From NCBI GenBank assembly GCA_021846275.1, contig JAJZBZ010000004.1:124001-188000 (forward strand): 64,000 nt of DNA, written 5' to 3'. This DNA is from Acidobacteriota bacterium. GTDB taxonomy: Bacteria; Acidobacteriota; Terriglobia; Terriglobales; Acidobacteriaceae. Below, one piece after another: positions 25,002 to 33,672 of the stretch (positions within the stretch are counted from its first letter, which is position 1; each line of letters opens with the position of its first letter). Position numbers and translations under genes: made by a program. The notes under the pieces are model-generated. The model searched no databases and was not told where the DNA came from. It saw nothing but the letters and a program-made list of their open reading frames with translations.

Positions 25002-26201
25002 ATGCAAGTGGACGAGATGCAGGCGGCGATCCGCGAACAGGGCGTGGACGGGTGGCTTTTCTACGATCATCATCATCGCGATCCGATTGCCGGGCGCGTG
25101 CTGGGGATGGACCCGGCGGCGCATGTGACGCGGCGTTGGTACTACTTTGTGCCGGCGGTGGGCGAGCCGAGGAAGCTGGTGCATCGGATTGAGAGCTTTC
25201 GTCTGGACGGGCTGCCGGGCGGGAAGCGCGAGTATTCGTCGTGGCAGGAGCTGGCGGCGGAGCTGGAGCGGATGCTCGAAGGCGCGCGGCGGATTGCGAT
25301 GCAGTATTCGCCGGGGAATGCGATTCTGTATGTTTCGATGGTGGATGCCGGGACGGTGGAGTTTCTGCGCGAGCTGGGCAAGGAGATTGTCAGTTCTGCG
25401 GACCTGGTGAGCCGGTTTGAAGCGGTGCTGAGCGAGGAGCAGATGGCCTCGCATGCGCTGGCGCAGCGGGCGATTGACCGGATTCTGGTGGCGGCGTGGC
25501 GGGAGATTGCGGCGCGGGTGCGGTCGGCGTCGGGTGGAGCGGGCGCGTTCACCGAGTACGCGATGATGCAGTGGCTGGCCGGGGCGCTGCGGCGCGAGGG
25601 ACTGGAGTGGGAGAACGGGCCGAATGTGAGCGTGGGGCCGAATAGCGCGGATTCGCATTATGAGCCGACGGCGGAGCGTTCGCGGGCGATTCGCGAGGGG
25701 GATTTTCTGCTGATCGATATATGGGGCAGGCAGGCGAAGCCGCTCGCCGACGGTCGGGCGGCGATTCACTATGACGTGACGTGGACGGGCGTGATTGGGC
25801 GCGAGCCGAGCGAGCGGGAGCGGACGATCTTTGCCGCCGTGGTGGCGGCGCGCGATGCGGCGATTGCAGCGGTGGAGCGGGCGTTTGCCGAGCGGCGGGA
25901 GATTCGCGGTTTTGAGGCGGATCGCGCGGCGCGGCGTGTGATCGACGAGGCCGGGTTTGGCGCGTATTTTACGCATCGGACGGGGCACAATATCGCGGCT
26001 GATCTGCATGGGACGGGCGCGCATCTGGATGATCTGGAGACGCATGACGAGCGGCGGATTCTGCCGCGAACGTGCTTCAGCGTGGAGCCGGGAGTTTATC
26101 TGCCGGGCGAGTTTGGCGTGCGCAGCGAGGTGAATATGCTGACGGTGGAGGATCGGGCGTGGGTGACGGGAGCGCGGCAGACGGAGCTGGTGCGGATTTG
26201 A
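25002..26201 (+). CDS. M24 family metallopeptidase (Xaa-Pro aminopeptidase-like)
   Basis: A 399-residue cytoplasmic protein with a creatinase-like N-terminal domain and a C-terminal pita-bread M24 domain. The five metal ligands are visible in order: Asp in LLIDIWG (about 238), Asp in HYDVTW (about 257), His in RTGHNI (about 328), Glu in FSVEPG (about 361) and Glu in RSEVNM (about 375). The family includes Xaa-Pro aminopeptidases and dipeptidases. The ATG 25002 start is 52 bases after scpA. The stop overlaps the next start (TTGA). Confidence 0.85.
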   Translation: MQVDEMQAAIREQGVDGWLFYDHHHRDPIAGRVLGMDPAAHVTRRWYYFVPAVGEPRKLVHRIESFRLDGLPGGKREYSSWQELAAELERMLEGARRIAMQYSPGNAILYVSMVDAGTVEFLRELGKEIVSSADLVSRFEAVLSEEQMASHALAQRAIDRILVAAWREIAARVRSASGGAGAFTEYAMMQWLAGALRREGLEWENGPNVSVGPNSADSHYEPTAERSRAIREGDFLLIDIWGRQAKPLADGRAAIHYDVTWTGVIGREPSERERTIFAAVVAARDAAIAAVERAFAERREIRGFEADRAARRVIDEAGFGAYFTHRTGHNIAADLHGTGAHLDDLETHDERRILPRTCFSVEPGVYLPGEFGVRSEVNMLTVEDRAWVTGARQTELVRI

Positions 26202-26644
26202 CGGCGGAGACGGGAAAGCGGCTGGGCAACAAGCGGCATGGCGGCGGACGGCTGCGGAACGGGCTGGTGATTGCGACGGTGCTGTGCGTTTTTCCGGCGC
26301 TGATTCTGGGCGCGCTGAGTTGGTTTCTGGCCAGCGCGCGACGGCAGGCGGCGGCCGAGCCGGCGATCTTTCTGGCGCAGAGTTCCGAGGCTGTGATTGC
26401 GCGGCTGGGCGAGCCGATTTCGGCGGGATGGCCGGTGCGCGGATGGCTGCAGGCGAAGAACGGCGAAGGCGCGGCGCGGCTGAGGATTCCGGTGAGCGGG
26501 CCGAAGGGCAGTGGCGTTCTGGAAGAGACGGCCGAGCAGCGCGAGAAGCTGTGGACGGCCTGCGCGGTGGAGTTTGTGGCTGCGGATGGGGAGCGGCTGC
26601 TGCTGCGCGCGGGCAATGCCGGGAGTTGCAGCGGCGGCAGGTAA
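26198..26644 (+). CDS. Small membrane-anchored protein of unknown function
   Basis: A 148-residue protein with one membrane segment (LVIATVLCVFPALILGALSWFLASA, about residues 18-42) and an exported C-terminal domain containing FLAQSSEAVIARLGEPISAGWPVRG and ending in a Ser/Gly-rich tail. The AVIARLGEPI segment recalls the Coa1-type cytochrome oxidase assembly domain, but this is a weak resemblance and no function is assigned. The start is TTG 26198, overlapping the stop of the M24 peptidase, which implies coupling. It ends before a 387-base gap. Confidence 0.55.
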   Translation: MTAETGKRLGNKRHGGGRLRNGLVIATVLCVFPALILGALSWFLASARRQAAAEPAIFLAQSSEAVIARLGEPISAGWPVRGWLQAKNGEGAARLRIPVSGPKGSGVLEETAEQREKLWTACAVEFVAADGERLLLRAGNAGSCSGGR

Positions 26645-27031
26645 GGTTGCGGACTGCGCTCGCGGCGAACGACGCTCGCGGCCAAGGGCGCAATCGTGGT
26701 ATGCTCCAGCCAGATTCTCCCCGTTTTTCTTCCGGGAATGACAGGGCGGAGAGTGCGAGGCGAGAGTTTGCGGCAGACAGGGACAGCGCGAAACGGAGCG
26801 GCGGTGGCGGACGGGCACTGCGAGCTGCCGCGTCCGTGCCAGAGCCGACCGAATCTCTTCTCCGGCGATTAATTTTCTCCAATCTTCCATGACAGGGCGA
26901 TGCACGCCGCATGCCGTTGTGTTGGCTGCGCGCGGGGCAATCGCAATTCCGCTGTGAATGAGCAGCGGGGATGGCGCGGGCAATCGTCCCGCGCATGCGC
27001 GTCCGGACGACGGGAAGACGAGGAGAAAAGC
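26645..27031. other. Long intergenic/leader region before the aminotransferase
   Basis: No gene seen. TGGTATGCT at 26697-26705 looks like an extended -10 element, which would give a leader of about 320 bases. A perfect stem GCGCGGG/CCCGCGC with a seven-base loop lies at 26974-26994, and GGCAC/GTGCC pairs further upstream. The leader might be structured and regulatory, but no known riboswitch is recognised. Confidence 0.4.
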
Positions 27032-28402
27032 ATGGATCGCAGGAGTTTGCATGAGGCATTTGGGCCGAAACTGAAGGGGAATCTGCCGGGACCGAAGGCG
27101 GCGGCGGTGGTGGAGCGGGACGAGCGGCTGATGTCGCCGAGCTATACGCGCGGGTATCCGCTGGTGGCCAGGCGCGGGCGCGGGCTGCGCATTGAGGATG
27201 TGGACGGGAACGAGTTTCTGGATTTTGCGGCGGGGATTGCGGTGACCTCGACGGGGCACTGCCATCCGGAGGTGGTTGCGGCGATTCAGAAGCAGGCGGG
27301 CGAGCTGCTGCATCTGTCGGGAACGGATTTTTATTACGAGCTGATGCCGCAGTTTGCGGAACGGCTGTCGGCGATTGCTCCGATGAAGGGGCCGCATCGG
27401 TTTTATTTTGGCAATTCCGGCGCGGAGGCTCTGGAGTGTGCGCTGAAGCTGGCGCGGTATCACACGAAGCGGCAGCAGGTGATTGCGTTTTATGGAGCGT
27501 TTCACGGCAGGACGATGGGGGCGCTGAGCCTGACGGCCTCGAAGCCGCAGCAGAAGCGGCGGTTCGCGCCGCTGGTGCCGGGCGTGACGCACGTCAGGTA
27601 TCCGTATACCTATCGCGGCTGCTCGGGCGGACCGCAGGCGGAAGAAGCGTTTGCGCTGGGCTGCGCGCGGTTCATCGAGGAGAAGCTGTTCCGGACGGTG
27701 CTGGCGCCGGAAGAGGTGGCGGCGATCTTTGTCGAGCCGATTCAGGGCGAGGGCGGATATGTGGTGGCTCCAACCGTGTTCATGCAGGAGCTGCGCGCGA
27801 TCTGTGATCGGCATGGGATCCTGCTGGTGGCCGACGAGGTGCAGTCGGGCGCGGGACGGACGGGGAAGTGGTGGGCGATTGAGCATACGGGGGTTGAGCC
27901 GGATATTGTCTGTTCGGCGAAGGGGATTGCATCGGGGATGCCGCTGAGCGTGTGCATGGCGAAGGCGGAGGTGATGGACTGGGTGCCGGGTTCGCATGCC
28001 TCGACCTTTGGCGGGAATCCGGTGGCGATTGCGGCGGCGCTGGCGACGATGGAGATTCTGGAGCGCGAGGGGATTGCGAACGCGGCCAGGGTGGGCGCGG
28101 AGATTCTGGCGCGGCTGGACGGATGGAAGCAGGCGCACCGGAGCGTGGGCGATGTGCGCGGGCGCGGGCTGATGATCGGCCTGGAACTGGTGGCCGACAA
28201 GGCGACGCGGGAGCCGGCGCAGAAGCTGCGCAATCGCGTGGAAGAGCTGTGTTTTGAGAAAGGGCTGCTGGTGCTGGGCTGCGGGGAGTCGTCGATTCGG
28301 CTGTGTCCGCCGCTGGTGGTGCGGAGCGAAGAGGCGACGGTGGCGCTGGATATTCTGGAGGCGGCTTTGAGCGAGGCCGAGGCGGAGCTGCTGGGGAATT
28401 AA
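27032..28402 (+). CDS. Class III PLP-dependent aminotransferase
   Basis: A 456-residue fold type I aminotransferase of class III, the group holding acetylornithine, 4-aminobutyrate and related omega-transaminases. YFGNSGAEALECALKLAR is the phosphate-binding region, FYGAFHGRTMGALSLTASK follows, VEPIQGEGGYVV and LLVADEVQSGAGRTG (with the Asp that holds the PLP nitrogen) are clear, and Lys297 in CSAKGIASGMP forms the Schiff base. GDVRGRGLMIGLEL is also typical. The substrate cannot be settled; length and the missing arginine-synthesis neighbours favour a GABA-type or broad enzyme. ATG 27032 follows AGGAGA. It lies just before the flagellar cluster but is not part of it. Confidence 0.88.
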   Translation: MDRRSLHEAFGPKLKGNLPGPKAAAVVERDERLMSPSYTRGYPLVARRGRGLRIEDVDGNEFLDFAAGIAVTSTGHCHPEVVAAIQKQAGELLHLSGTDFYYELMPQFAERLSAIAPMKGPHRFYFGNSGAEALECALKLARYHTKRQQVIAFYGAFHGRTMGALSLTASKPQQKRRFAPLVPGVTHVRYPYTYRGCSGGPQAEEAFALGCARFIEEKLFRTVLAPEEVAAIFVEPIQGEGGYVVAPTVFMQELRAICDRHGILLVADEVQSGAGRTGKWWAIEHTGVEPDIVCSAKGIASGMPLSVCMAKAEVMDWVPGSHASTFGGNPVAIAAALATMEILEREGIANAARVGAEILARLDGWKQAHRSVGDVRGRGLMIGLELVADKATREPAQKLRNRVEELCFEKGLLVLGCGESSIRLCPPLVVRSEEATVALDILEAALSEAEAELLGN

Positions 28403-28458
28403 GTTTCGCTGAGTTTGCGGGGCAGGTGGCGCGACAGGCCGGTAGTGGGAGCTTTTCA

Positions 28459-28533
28459 ATGAATCTTCCCTTAACGGTCACGGGAGTGGATGGCACGCCA
28501 TCTGCTCCTGCTCCTCGCGCATGGCTCTGGTAA
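28459..28533 (+). CDS. Possible 24-residue leader peptide overlapping fliK start
   Basis: ATG 28459 has a good ribosome site (GGGAG, seven to eight bases upstream) and reads MNLPLTVTGVDG and on to TAA at 28533, ending 13 bases inside fliK in another frame. fliK itself lacks a visible ribosome site at 28521. It may be a translational-coupling leader or the true N-terminus followed by a frameshift. It is too short to judge as a protein. Confidence 0.3.
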   Translation: MNLPLTVTGVDGTPSAPAPRAWLW

Positions 28534-30713
28534 CCAACATAGCCGGTGATGGCGGAGCGGCCTCGGGTGGCGCGGCGGGGAATGGGCTTGGGAATGGGGC
28601 TTCGGTTTTTGCCGGGCTGAATGGGAAGCCCGCCTCGGCGATGGGTCTGGACGGGCTGCTGGCGGCGGCGCTTTCGCGGTCGGGTCGCGCGGCGGGGTCA
28701 GGCGTGGCTACGGTCGCTGCGCGGCAGGCGGGGGCGAGTTCGCAGGCGGGCCAGCGGGCGCTGTGGTCGCAGATGTTTGATCGTGCGCAGCAGGCTATGG
28801 GTGACACGGCGGCGCAGACGGCGACGACGCTTTCGGCAGCGGATGCCAATGCGGGCGGCGCGGTTGCCGGTGAGTTGGCGACGGCGTCTGGAACTCTGAC
28901 GCAGGCAACAGTCGGCGTGGGGCTGCAGCCGGGCGCGGTGTTGGGCGCGGCTGGGCAGAGCGCGACGGAGCCGGCGAATGCGGCAAAGGCAGCTTTGGCG
29001 GGGGCGGTGAGTGGCGCGGCGACGGCTGCTGCGTCGGGGACGGCTGTGAGCGGCGCGAAGGATGAGGCTGCCGTCGCGCGGAGCAAACACAAGACAGAAT
29101 CGAAGACAGGCGCGGCGGCGCGGGCTGTTTCCACACGGACGGTGGCAACGCCGTCTGCGGGCAATGCTCTGGCGCAGGTGGCGCAGAATGCGGCGAAGAT
29201 GGCGGCGGCGAATGTGGCGGCGGCTTCGCAGGGGATGCCCGCGGTCGCGGCGCAGTCGGGCATTGCCGCCGGGGGTGGTCGGAGTTCCCTGGTGGCTGCC
29301 GGGTCCGCGACGAGCTCATTCGCCGGAGCGCAGAAGGATATATTCGCTATCGCGTCCTCGGCGGAACTGGCTGGCGCGGCGCTGCCCGTTGGCGGCTCGG
29401 TTGAGCATGGCGTCGCGAGCAGCCACGCTCCGGAGAGCGCGGCGGTTGCGGCAGATCGAGCGCCGATGGCGGAAGTCCCCGGAGCAGCCGCGCGGTTGAG
29501 CGCTGGAGCGGGCGCGAAGACCGGGGCGGGTGCGCAGGCTGGCGCGGCGGATGCCGTGGACGGCAGCGGCGCAGCGGCTGGAAATCCGGAGGGGAATCCG
29601 GCGCAGACGGATGCGTCGATTCGAGCGGCACAGTCGAATGCGGGCGGCGGTGCGGGCATTGCAGGGAATGAGGCGGCGGCACAGGCGGCGGGCGCGGCGG
29701 GAGCGGGGAAAAGCGCTGCCAGCCAGGCGTTGACGCAGCCGGGGAGCGGAGCCGGTGCGCATGCGGGCAGCGCGGTCGGAGATGGGTCGGCCGGTGCTGT
29801 GAGCGGAGGCGCGGTCACTGGCGGAGCGGAGGCGAGCAGGAGTTCGTCGGCAACGGCGGCTGGAACGGTGACGGTGTCGCATGCTTTGGCGGGCGCGGAG
29901 GCGAACGCCGTGGCATCGGCGGGCGCGGCGCAGGCGGCGGGCGCGGCGGGGATGGCGCATGCGGTGCCAGCGGGACAGATGCCGATGGGGCAGATGACGC
30001 CTGCGTCGGTCGCGTCCGGGAAGATATTGGCGGCTCCGATGCATCCGGGGCAGATCTTCGAGGCGCTGGATGCGTCGGCGTGCGCGGCCTCCGGCGCGAT
30101 GGCCGGAGCGCGGATGAATCCCGCGGCCAGTCTTTCGGTGGGGTATCAGGATGCGCGGCTGGGGTATGTCGAGTTGCAGGCGCGGCAGGTGGCGGGATCG
30201 ATTCAGGCGACGCTGATTCCGAGTTCCGAGTCGGCGCAGCATGTGTTGCAGGGGCAGTTGGGCGCGCTGGGCGGTTGGCTGGCGCAGCGGGCGACTCCCG
30301 TGGAGCGGCTGGCGGTGGCGGCGGCGACGGGAAATCTGACCGGCAATGGGAGCGGGGATGGCAACGCCGGCTCGGCGCGGCAGAGTTTCGCCGATGCGCG
30401 GCCGGGCGGTGGCGGACAGGGCAGTGGTGGACAGGGCGGTGGCGGAAGCGCCTTTGCGGGCAACGGTCGCGGACAGTCGCAGGAGGCAGCGCGGCAGGGG
30501 GGAGCGCGGCAGGAGGCAATTGGCGCCGCCGAGAGCCTGAGCGCTGTCGTGGGTGCGACAGCTTCGGGCGGCGCGGCGGCGTTCGGCGGTGCGGCGGCTT
30601 CCGGCGTCCGGAACTGGCCGGGGAGAACAGCGAGTGCGACGCCGGTGATTCCACCGGGACGGACAAAGGCAGGACTGGCGACGGCTGGGCAGAGGATATC
30701 GGTGCATGCGTGA
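28521..30713 (+). CDS. fliK: Flagellar hook-length control protein FliK (low-complexity)
   Basis: A 730-residue protein extremely rich in Ala and Gly. Most of it is disordered, as expected of a molecular ruler that is secreted to measure hook length. The C-terminal part resembles the FliK substrate-switch domain: ARLGYVELQARQVAGSIQATLIPSSESAQHVLQGQLGALGGWLAQ (about 545-590), the strand-helix region that contacts FlhB. Position directly before flgD and flgE supports the name. The first 540 residues carry no recognisable domain. ATG 28521 has no good ribosome site; see the small overlapping frame at 28459. Confidence 0.75.
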   Translation: MALVTNIAGDGGAASGGAAGNGLGNGASVFAGLNGKPASAMGLDGLLAAALSRSGRAAGSGVATVAARQAGASSQAGQRALWSQMFDRAQQAMGDTAAQTATTLSAADANAGGAVAGELATASGTLTQATVGVGLQPGAVLGAAGQSATEPANAAKAALAGAVSGAATAAASGTAVSGAKDEAAVARSKHKTESKTGAAARAVSTRTVATPSAGNALAQVAQNAAKMAAANVAAASQGMPAVAAQSGIAAGGGRSSLVAAGSATSSFAGAQKDIFAIASSAELAGAALPVGGSVEHGVASSHAPESAAVAADRAPMAEVPGAAARLSAGAGAKTGAGAQAGAADAVDGSGAAAGNPEGNPAQTDASIRAAQSNAGGGAGIAGNEAAAQAAGAAGAGKSAASQALTQPGSGAGAHAGSAVGDGSAGAVSGGAVTGGAEASRSSSATAAGTVTVSHALAGAEANAVASAGAAQAAGAAGMAHAVPAGQMPMGQMTPASVASGKILAAPMHPGQIFEALDASACAASGAMAGARMNPAASLSVGYQDARLGYVELQARQVAGSIQATLIPSSESAQHVLQGQLGALGGWLAQRATPVERLAVAAATGNLTGNGSGDGNAGSARQSFADARPGGGGQGSGGQGGGGSAFAGNGRGQSQEAARQGGARQEAIGAAESLSAVVGATASGGAAAFGGAAASGVRNWPGRTASATPVIPPGRTKAGLATAGQRISVHA

Positions 30714-30716
30714 GAT

Positions 30717-30780
30717 GGGGATCGAGTTGAGGGTCGAGGCGGGGGGTCGAGGCGGGGGATCGAGGCGGGGATCGAGGCGA
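30717..30780 (+). repeat. G-rich short tandem repeat
   Basis: Five degenerate units of GGG(n)TCGAGGC, 10-14 bases each, between fliK and flgD. It has at least five G runs of three to six on the plus strand, so it could fold as a G-quadruplex. Confidence 0.75.
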
Positions 30781-30964
30781 AATATCGGGGCGATGAGCCG
30801 ACGATGAGCTTTGGCTCAGAGCAAACGGGCGCTGGCAGGCCCGGCATGAGAGTTTCTCCATCGCGCCGAGGCCTGGATGGCATCGGAAACGCAACGGAGA
30901 GCATGATCGACAGTCTCGCAGACGGCGGGAGACACCGCCGACGGAAGGATTGAGGGAGCGGCAG

Positions 30965-31630
30965 ATGAGTCAGGCAGCGATGATGGGCATGCTATCGGCG
31001 TGGAATCCGGGCACGAAACAGCAGGGCGCGGTGAATCCGATGACGACCGGCTCCACGTCGGGCGCGGACTCCGCGGCGGACAGTTCTTCGGCGGATGCCG
31101 GGACGGCGATTACGGCGAATGATTTTCTGACGCTGCTGGTGACCGAGATGCAGAATCAGGATCCGACGGCCGATGTCGATCCCAACCAGTACATCGACCA
31201 GCTGGTGCAGATCAACAGCCTGGAGCAGTTGATTTCGATCAACCAGAACATTTCGTCGGCGGTGGGATCGGGCAGCGGCACGGGTTCGGGCGCGGGTTCG
31301 GGAACTGGCTCCGGAACGGGTTCCGGCACCGGAGCGGTGACCGGGGTGACGGGCAGCGCCTTCAACGCCGGTCCGGGCGTGGCGAAGCCGGCGAGTGTTT
31401 CTTCGGCTGCGGCGGATGCGCGGTCGATTCTGAACGGGCAACGGCATCACGGGCATGGCGAGCCGGGCAACGTGGTGCATGGGAATATGAGTGTGCCGCC
31501 GGTCTCGGCCTCGGCCGAGACGGTGGCCGGAGCGCTGGCCGCGCCCCATGCGCAGGTTGGGAATGGGATTGGATACGGGCACGCGATCCGGGATATTCCG
31601 CTGCCGCGCTTCACGGGCGGCTCGCAGTGA
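30965..31630 (+). CDS. flgD: Flagellar hook capping protein FlgD, short form
   Basis: A 221-residue FlgD, the scaffold that caps the growing hook. The conserved N-terminal region is clear: NDFLTLLVTEMQNQDPTADVDPNQYIDQLVQINSLEQLISINQ (about 48-90). After it comes a Gly/Ser/Thr repeat (TGSGAGSGTGSGTGSG, about 100-122) and a low-complexity tail. The usual C-terminal Tudor/Ig-like domains are not recognisable. Order fliK-flgD-flgE is classical. ATG 30965 follows GAGGGAG; the TTG at 30950 is less likely. Confidence 0.88.
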   Translation: MSQAAMMGMLSAWNPGTKQQGAVNPMTTGSTSGADSAADSSSADAGTAITANDFLTLLVTEMQNQDPTADVDPNQYIDQLVQINSLEQLISINQNISSAVGSGSGTGSGAGSGTGSGTGSGTGAVTGVTGSAFNAGPGVAKPASVSSAAADARSILNGQRHHGHGEPGNVVHGNMSVPPVSASAETVAGALAAPHAQVGNGIGYGHAIRDIPLPRFTGGSQ

Positions 31631-31704
31631 GGGACGCGGCATCGGGTCGGTGAAGGGCCGGATGACGAAACGGGCAGGAACGCAAACCAGCAGGAGGAGG
31701 GACT

Positions 31705-32943
31705 GTGGCAAGTTTTTATATTCCGCTTACCGGATTGAACTCGGATGCAACGGCGCTGAACACCATCGCCAACAACCTGTCGAATCTGAACACGACAGCC
31801 TACAAGGACCAGACGGTCAATTTTTCGGACTTCTTCTACCAGCAGATCGGCGAGACGGGCGCGGGGAATCCGATTCAGCAGGGGTCGGGCGTGCAACTGG
31901 CCAATATCGCCTCGAACTTCACGCAGGGCAATGTGGATTCGACGGGGACGGCGAGCAACATGGCCATTGACGGGAATGGAATGTTCGTTCTCAGCTCCGG
32001 CAATGGCAGCAACGTCTACACGCGCAACGGGAACTTCACGGTGAACGCATCGGGCGGGCTGGTCTCGCAGGATGGGCTTTCCGTGATGGGGTATCCGGCG
32101 ACGGGCGGCGTGGTGAATACCAACGCTCCGCTGACGGCGCTGACGATTCCAGTGGGCCAGGTGGAGGCTCCGGCGGCGACCAGCACGCTGAGCATGAATG
32201 CCAACCTGAACTCATCGGCGGCGGTGGGAACGGTGGTTCCCGGCCAGATTCAGGTCTATGATTCGCTGGGCCAGAGCCACACGCTGACGATCAACTACAC
32301 GAAGACGGCGAGCAATACGTGGAGCTACTCGATCTCGCTGCCGGCCGGCGATCAGACGGCGGCGGGAACCACGGCCAACACCACGGGCACGCTGACCTTC
32401 AACAGCAGCGGGAATCTGACGGCTCCGACGGCGAATGTGACCGGCATCAGCTTTACCGGGCTGGCCGACGGGGCGTCGAATCTGAACTTCACCTGGAATC
32501 TCTACGACAGCAACAACAATCCGACGCTGACGCAGGTGGATACGGCCTCGGCGGTCTCGGCGACCAACCAGAATGGCTACGCCAGCGGGCAGTATCAGAG
32601 CTTTGCCGTGAACTCGGATGGAACGATTGTGGCGAGCTTCTCGAACGGGCAGCAGCAGGCGGTGGGACAGGTGGCGCTGGCCTCGGTGGTCAACCAGCAG
32701 GGGCTGCAACTGCTGGGCAACGGCGAGTATGCGACGACGCTGGCCAGCGGAACGGCGGTGACGAATGTTCCGGGAGCCGCGGGCGCGGGCACGATTCAGG
32801 GCGGCGCTCTGGAACAGTCGAATGTCAATATCTCGACCGAGTTCTCGAACCTGATCATCGCGCAGAGGGCCTTCGAGGCCAACTCCAAGGCGGTGACGAC
32901 GTTCGATACGGTGGCGCAGGACACGATCGACATGGTGCGCTGA
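31705..32943 (+). CDS. flgE: Flagellar hook protein FlgE
   Basis: A 412-residue hook subunit. The N-terminal rod/hook signature is FYIPLTGLNSDATALNTIANNLSNLNTTAYK (residues 4-34). Beta-rich central domains follow, and the C-terminal helix is LEQSNVNISTEFSNLIIAQRAFEANSKAVTTFD (about 370-402), matching the axial-protein family. Length is near that of the E. coli protein, and the position after fliK and flgD separates it from FlgF and FlgG. The start is GTG 31705 with AGGAGGAG upstream. A strong terminator follows at 32952, closing the fliK-flgD-flgE unit. Confidence 0.93.
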   Translation: MASFYIPLTGLNSDATALNTIANNLSNLNTTAYKDQTVNFSDFFYQQIGETGAGNPIQQGSGVQLANIASNFTQGNVDSTGTASNMAIDGNGMFVLSSGNGSNVYTRNGNFTVNASGGLVSQDGLSVMGYPATGGVVNTNAPLTALTIPVGQVEAPAATSTLSMNANLNSSAAVGTVVPGQIQVYDSLGQSHTLTINYTKTASNTWSYSISLPAGDQTAAGTTANTTGTLTFNSSGNLTAPTANVTGISFTGLADGASNLNFTWNLYDSNNNPTLTQVDTASAVSATNQNGYASGQYQSFAVNSDGTIVASFSNGQQQAVGQVALASVVNQQGLQLLGNGEYATTLASGTAVTNVPGAAGAGTIQGGALEQSNVNISTEFSNLIIAQRAFEANSKAVTTFDTVAQDTIDMVR

Positions 32944-32951
32944 GCGGGCTG

Positions 32952-32987
32952 ACGGGTCGGCAGGGATTTCCCTGGCCGACCCGTTTT
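32952..32987 (+). terminator. Intrinsic terminator after flgE
   Basis: ACGGGTCGGC (32952-32961) pairs with GCCGACCCGT (32975-32984), an inner AGGG/CCCT extends the stem, and TTTT follows. Confidence 0.88.
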
Positions 32988-33194
32988 GAATCTGGGAAGA
33001 GATGAGGCCGGATGCGCCGGGCGAGACCCTATGGCCTCCCGCTTGCCTGCGGATGGCTTCAGGAAACGGCGACGCTGGCCGGAATGCCGATGCCGCCTGC
33101 GCGGCAGCCTATCTAAAAATTTTCTAATGCGTCTCGCTTCACTCCGGTCCGTCTCTTGCTCGTCTCCGCCTCGAATCTCATCTCCGGACGGTCC

Positions 33195-33656
33195 ATGGCA
33201 TCAGCGGCACCCACCTCCGACACCACGTTTCGCCCGACGCCTCCGGCGCTCGCGGCTGATCTTGCCCGCGCGGACAGGGCGCAGCCTGACGGGGCGAGAC
33301 TGGACGCTGCGGGCACCGGGACGCGGCCGGGCGAATCGGTCACCGACCTGGCGACCCGCGATGCGGCGGTCGAGCGCGCGGTGGTTTCACTGGGGGATGT
33401 CGGAGCCGGGAGCGAACCGGATGAGGACGGGATTCCCGCAAACGTCTTGCCACTGCCGGTGATGGTGGCCGTGGCGGTTCCGGTGCGGAACTTTCGCGTG
33501 CGGAATCTGCTGGCGATGCGCGCGGGCACGGTGCTGGAGTCGCAGTGGGGTCATGGCGAGGATATTCCGCTTGCCTCGGGCGATGTGCCGCTGGCGTGGG
33601 CGGAGTTTGAGGTTGTGGACGCGCAGCTTTGCGTGCGTGTGACGCGGCTGGCCTGA
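33195..33656 (+). CDS. SpoA-domain protein (FliN/FliM C-terminal-like), second copy
   Basis: A 153-residue protein with about 85 disordered residues and a C-terminal SpoA (FliN/FliM C-terminal) domain: VMVAVAVPVRNFRVRNLLAMRAGTVLESQW, then IPLASGDVPLAWAEFEVVDAQLCVRVTRL. SpoA domains build the base of the C-ring and bind FliH. It lies directly before fliO, whereas the main fliN is at 41754 after fliM, so the cluster codes for two FliN-like proteins. It could be a second C-ring subunit or an export-gate adaptor. ATG 33195 is preferred; a TTG at 33156 is in frame. It begins a new unit after the flgE terminator. Confidence 0.75.
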   Translation: MASAAPTSDTTFRPTPPALAADLARADRAQPDGARLDAAGTGTRPGESVTDLATRDAAVERAVVSLGDVGAGSEPDEDGIPANVLPLPVMVAVAVPVRNFRVRNLLAMRAGTVLESQWGHGEDIPLASGDVPLAWAEFEVVDAQLCVRVTRLA

Positions 33657-33672
33657 GGGAGGGCGGGGCGGA

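Noticed and set aside
28521-30713. PE-PGRS-like or surface repeat protein for the Ala/Gly-rich gene
   Set aside because: The C-terminal strand-helix region and its position before flgD and flgE fit FliK, and it has no signal peptide.
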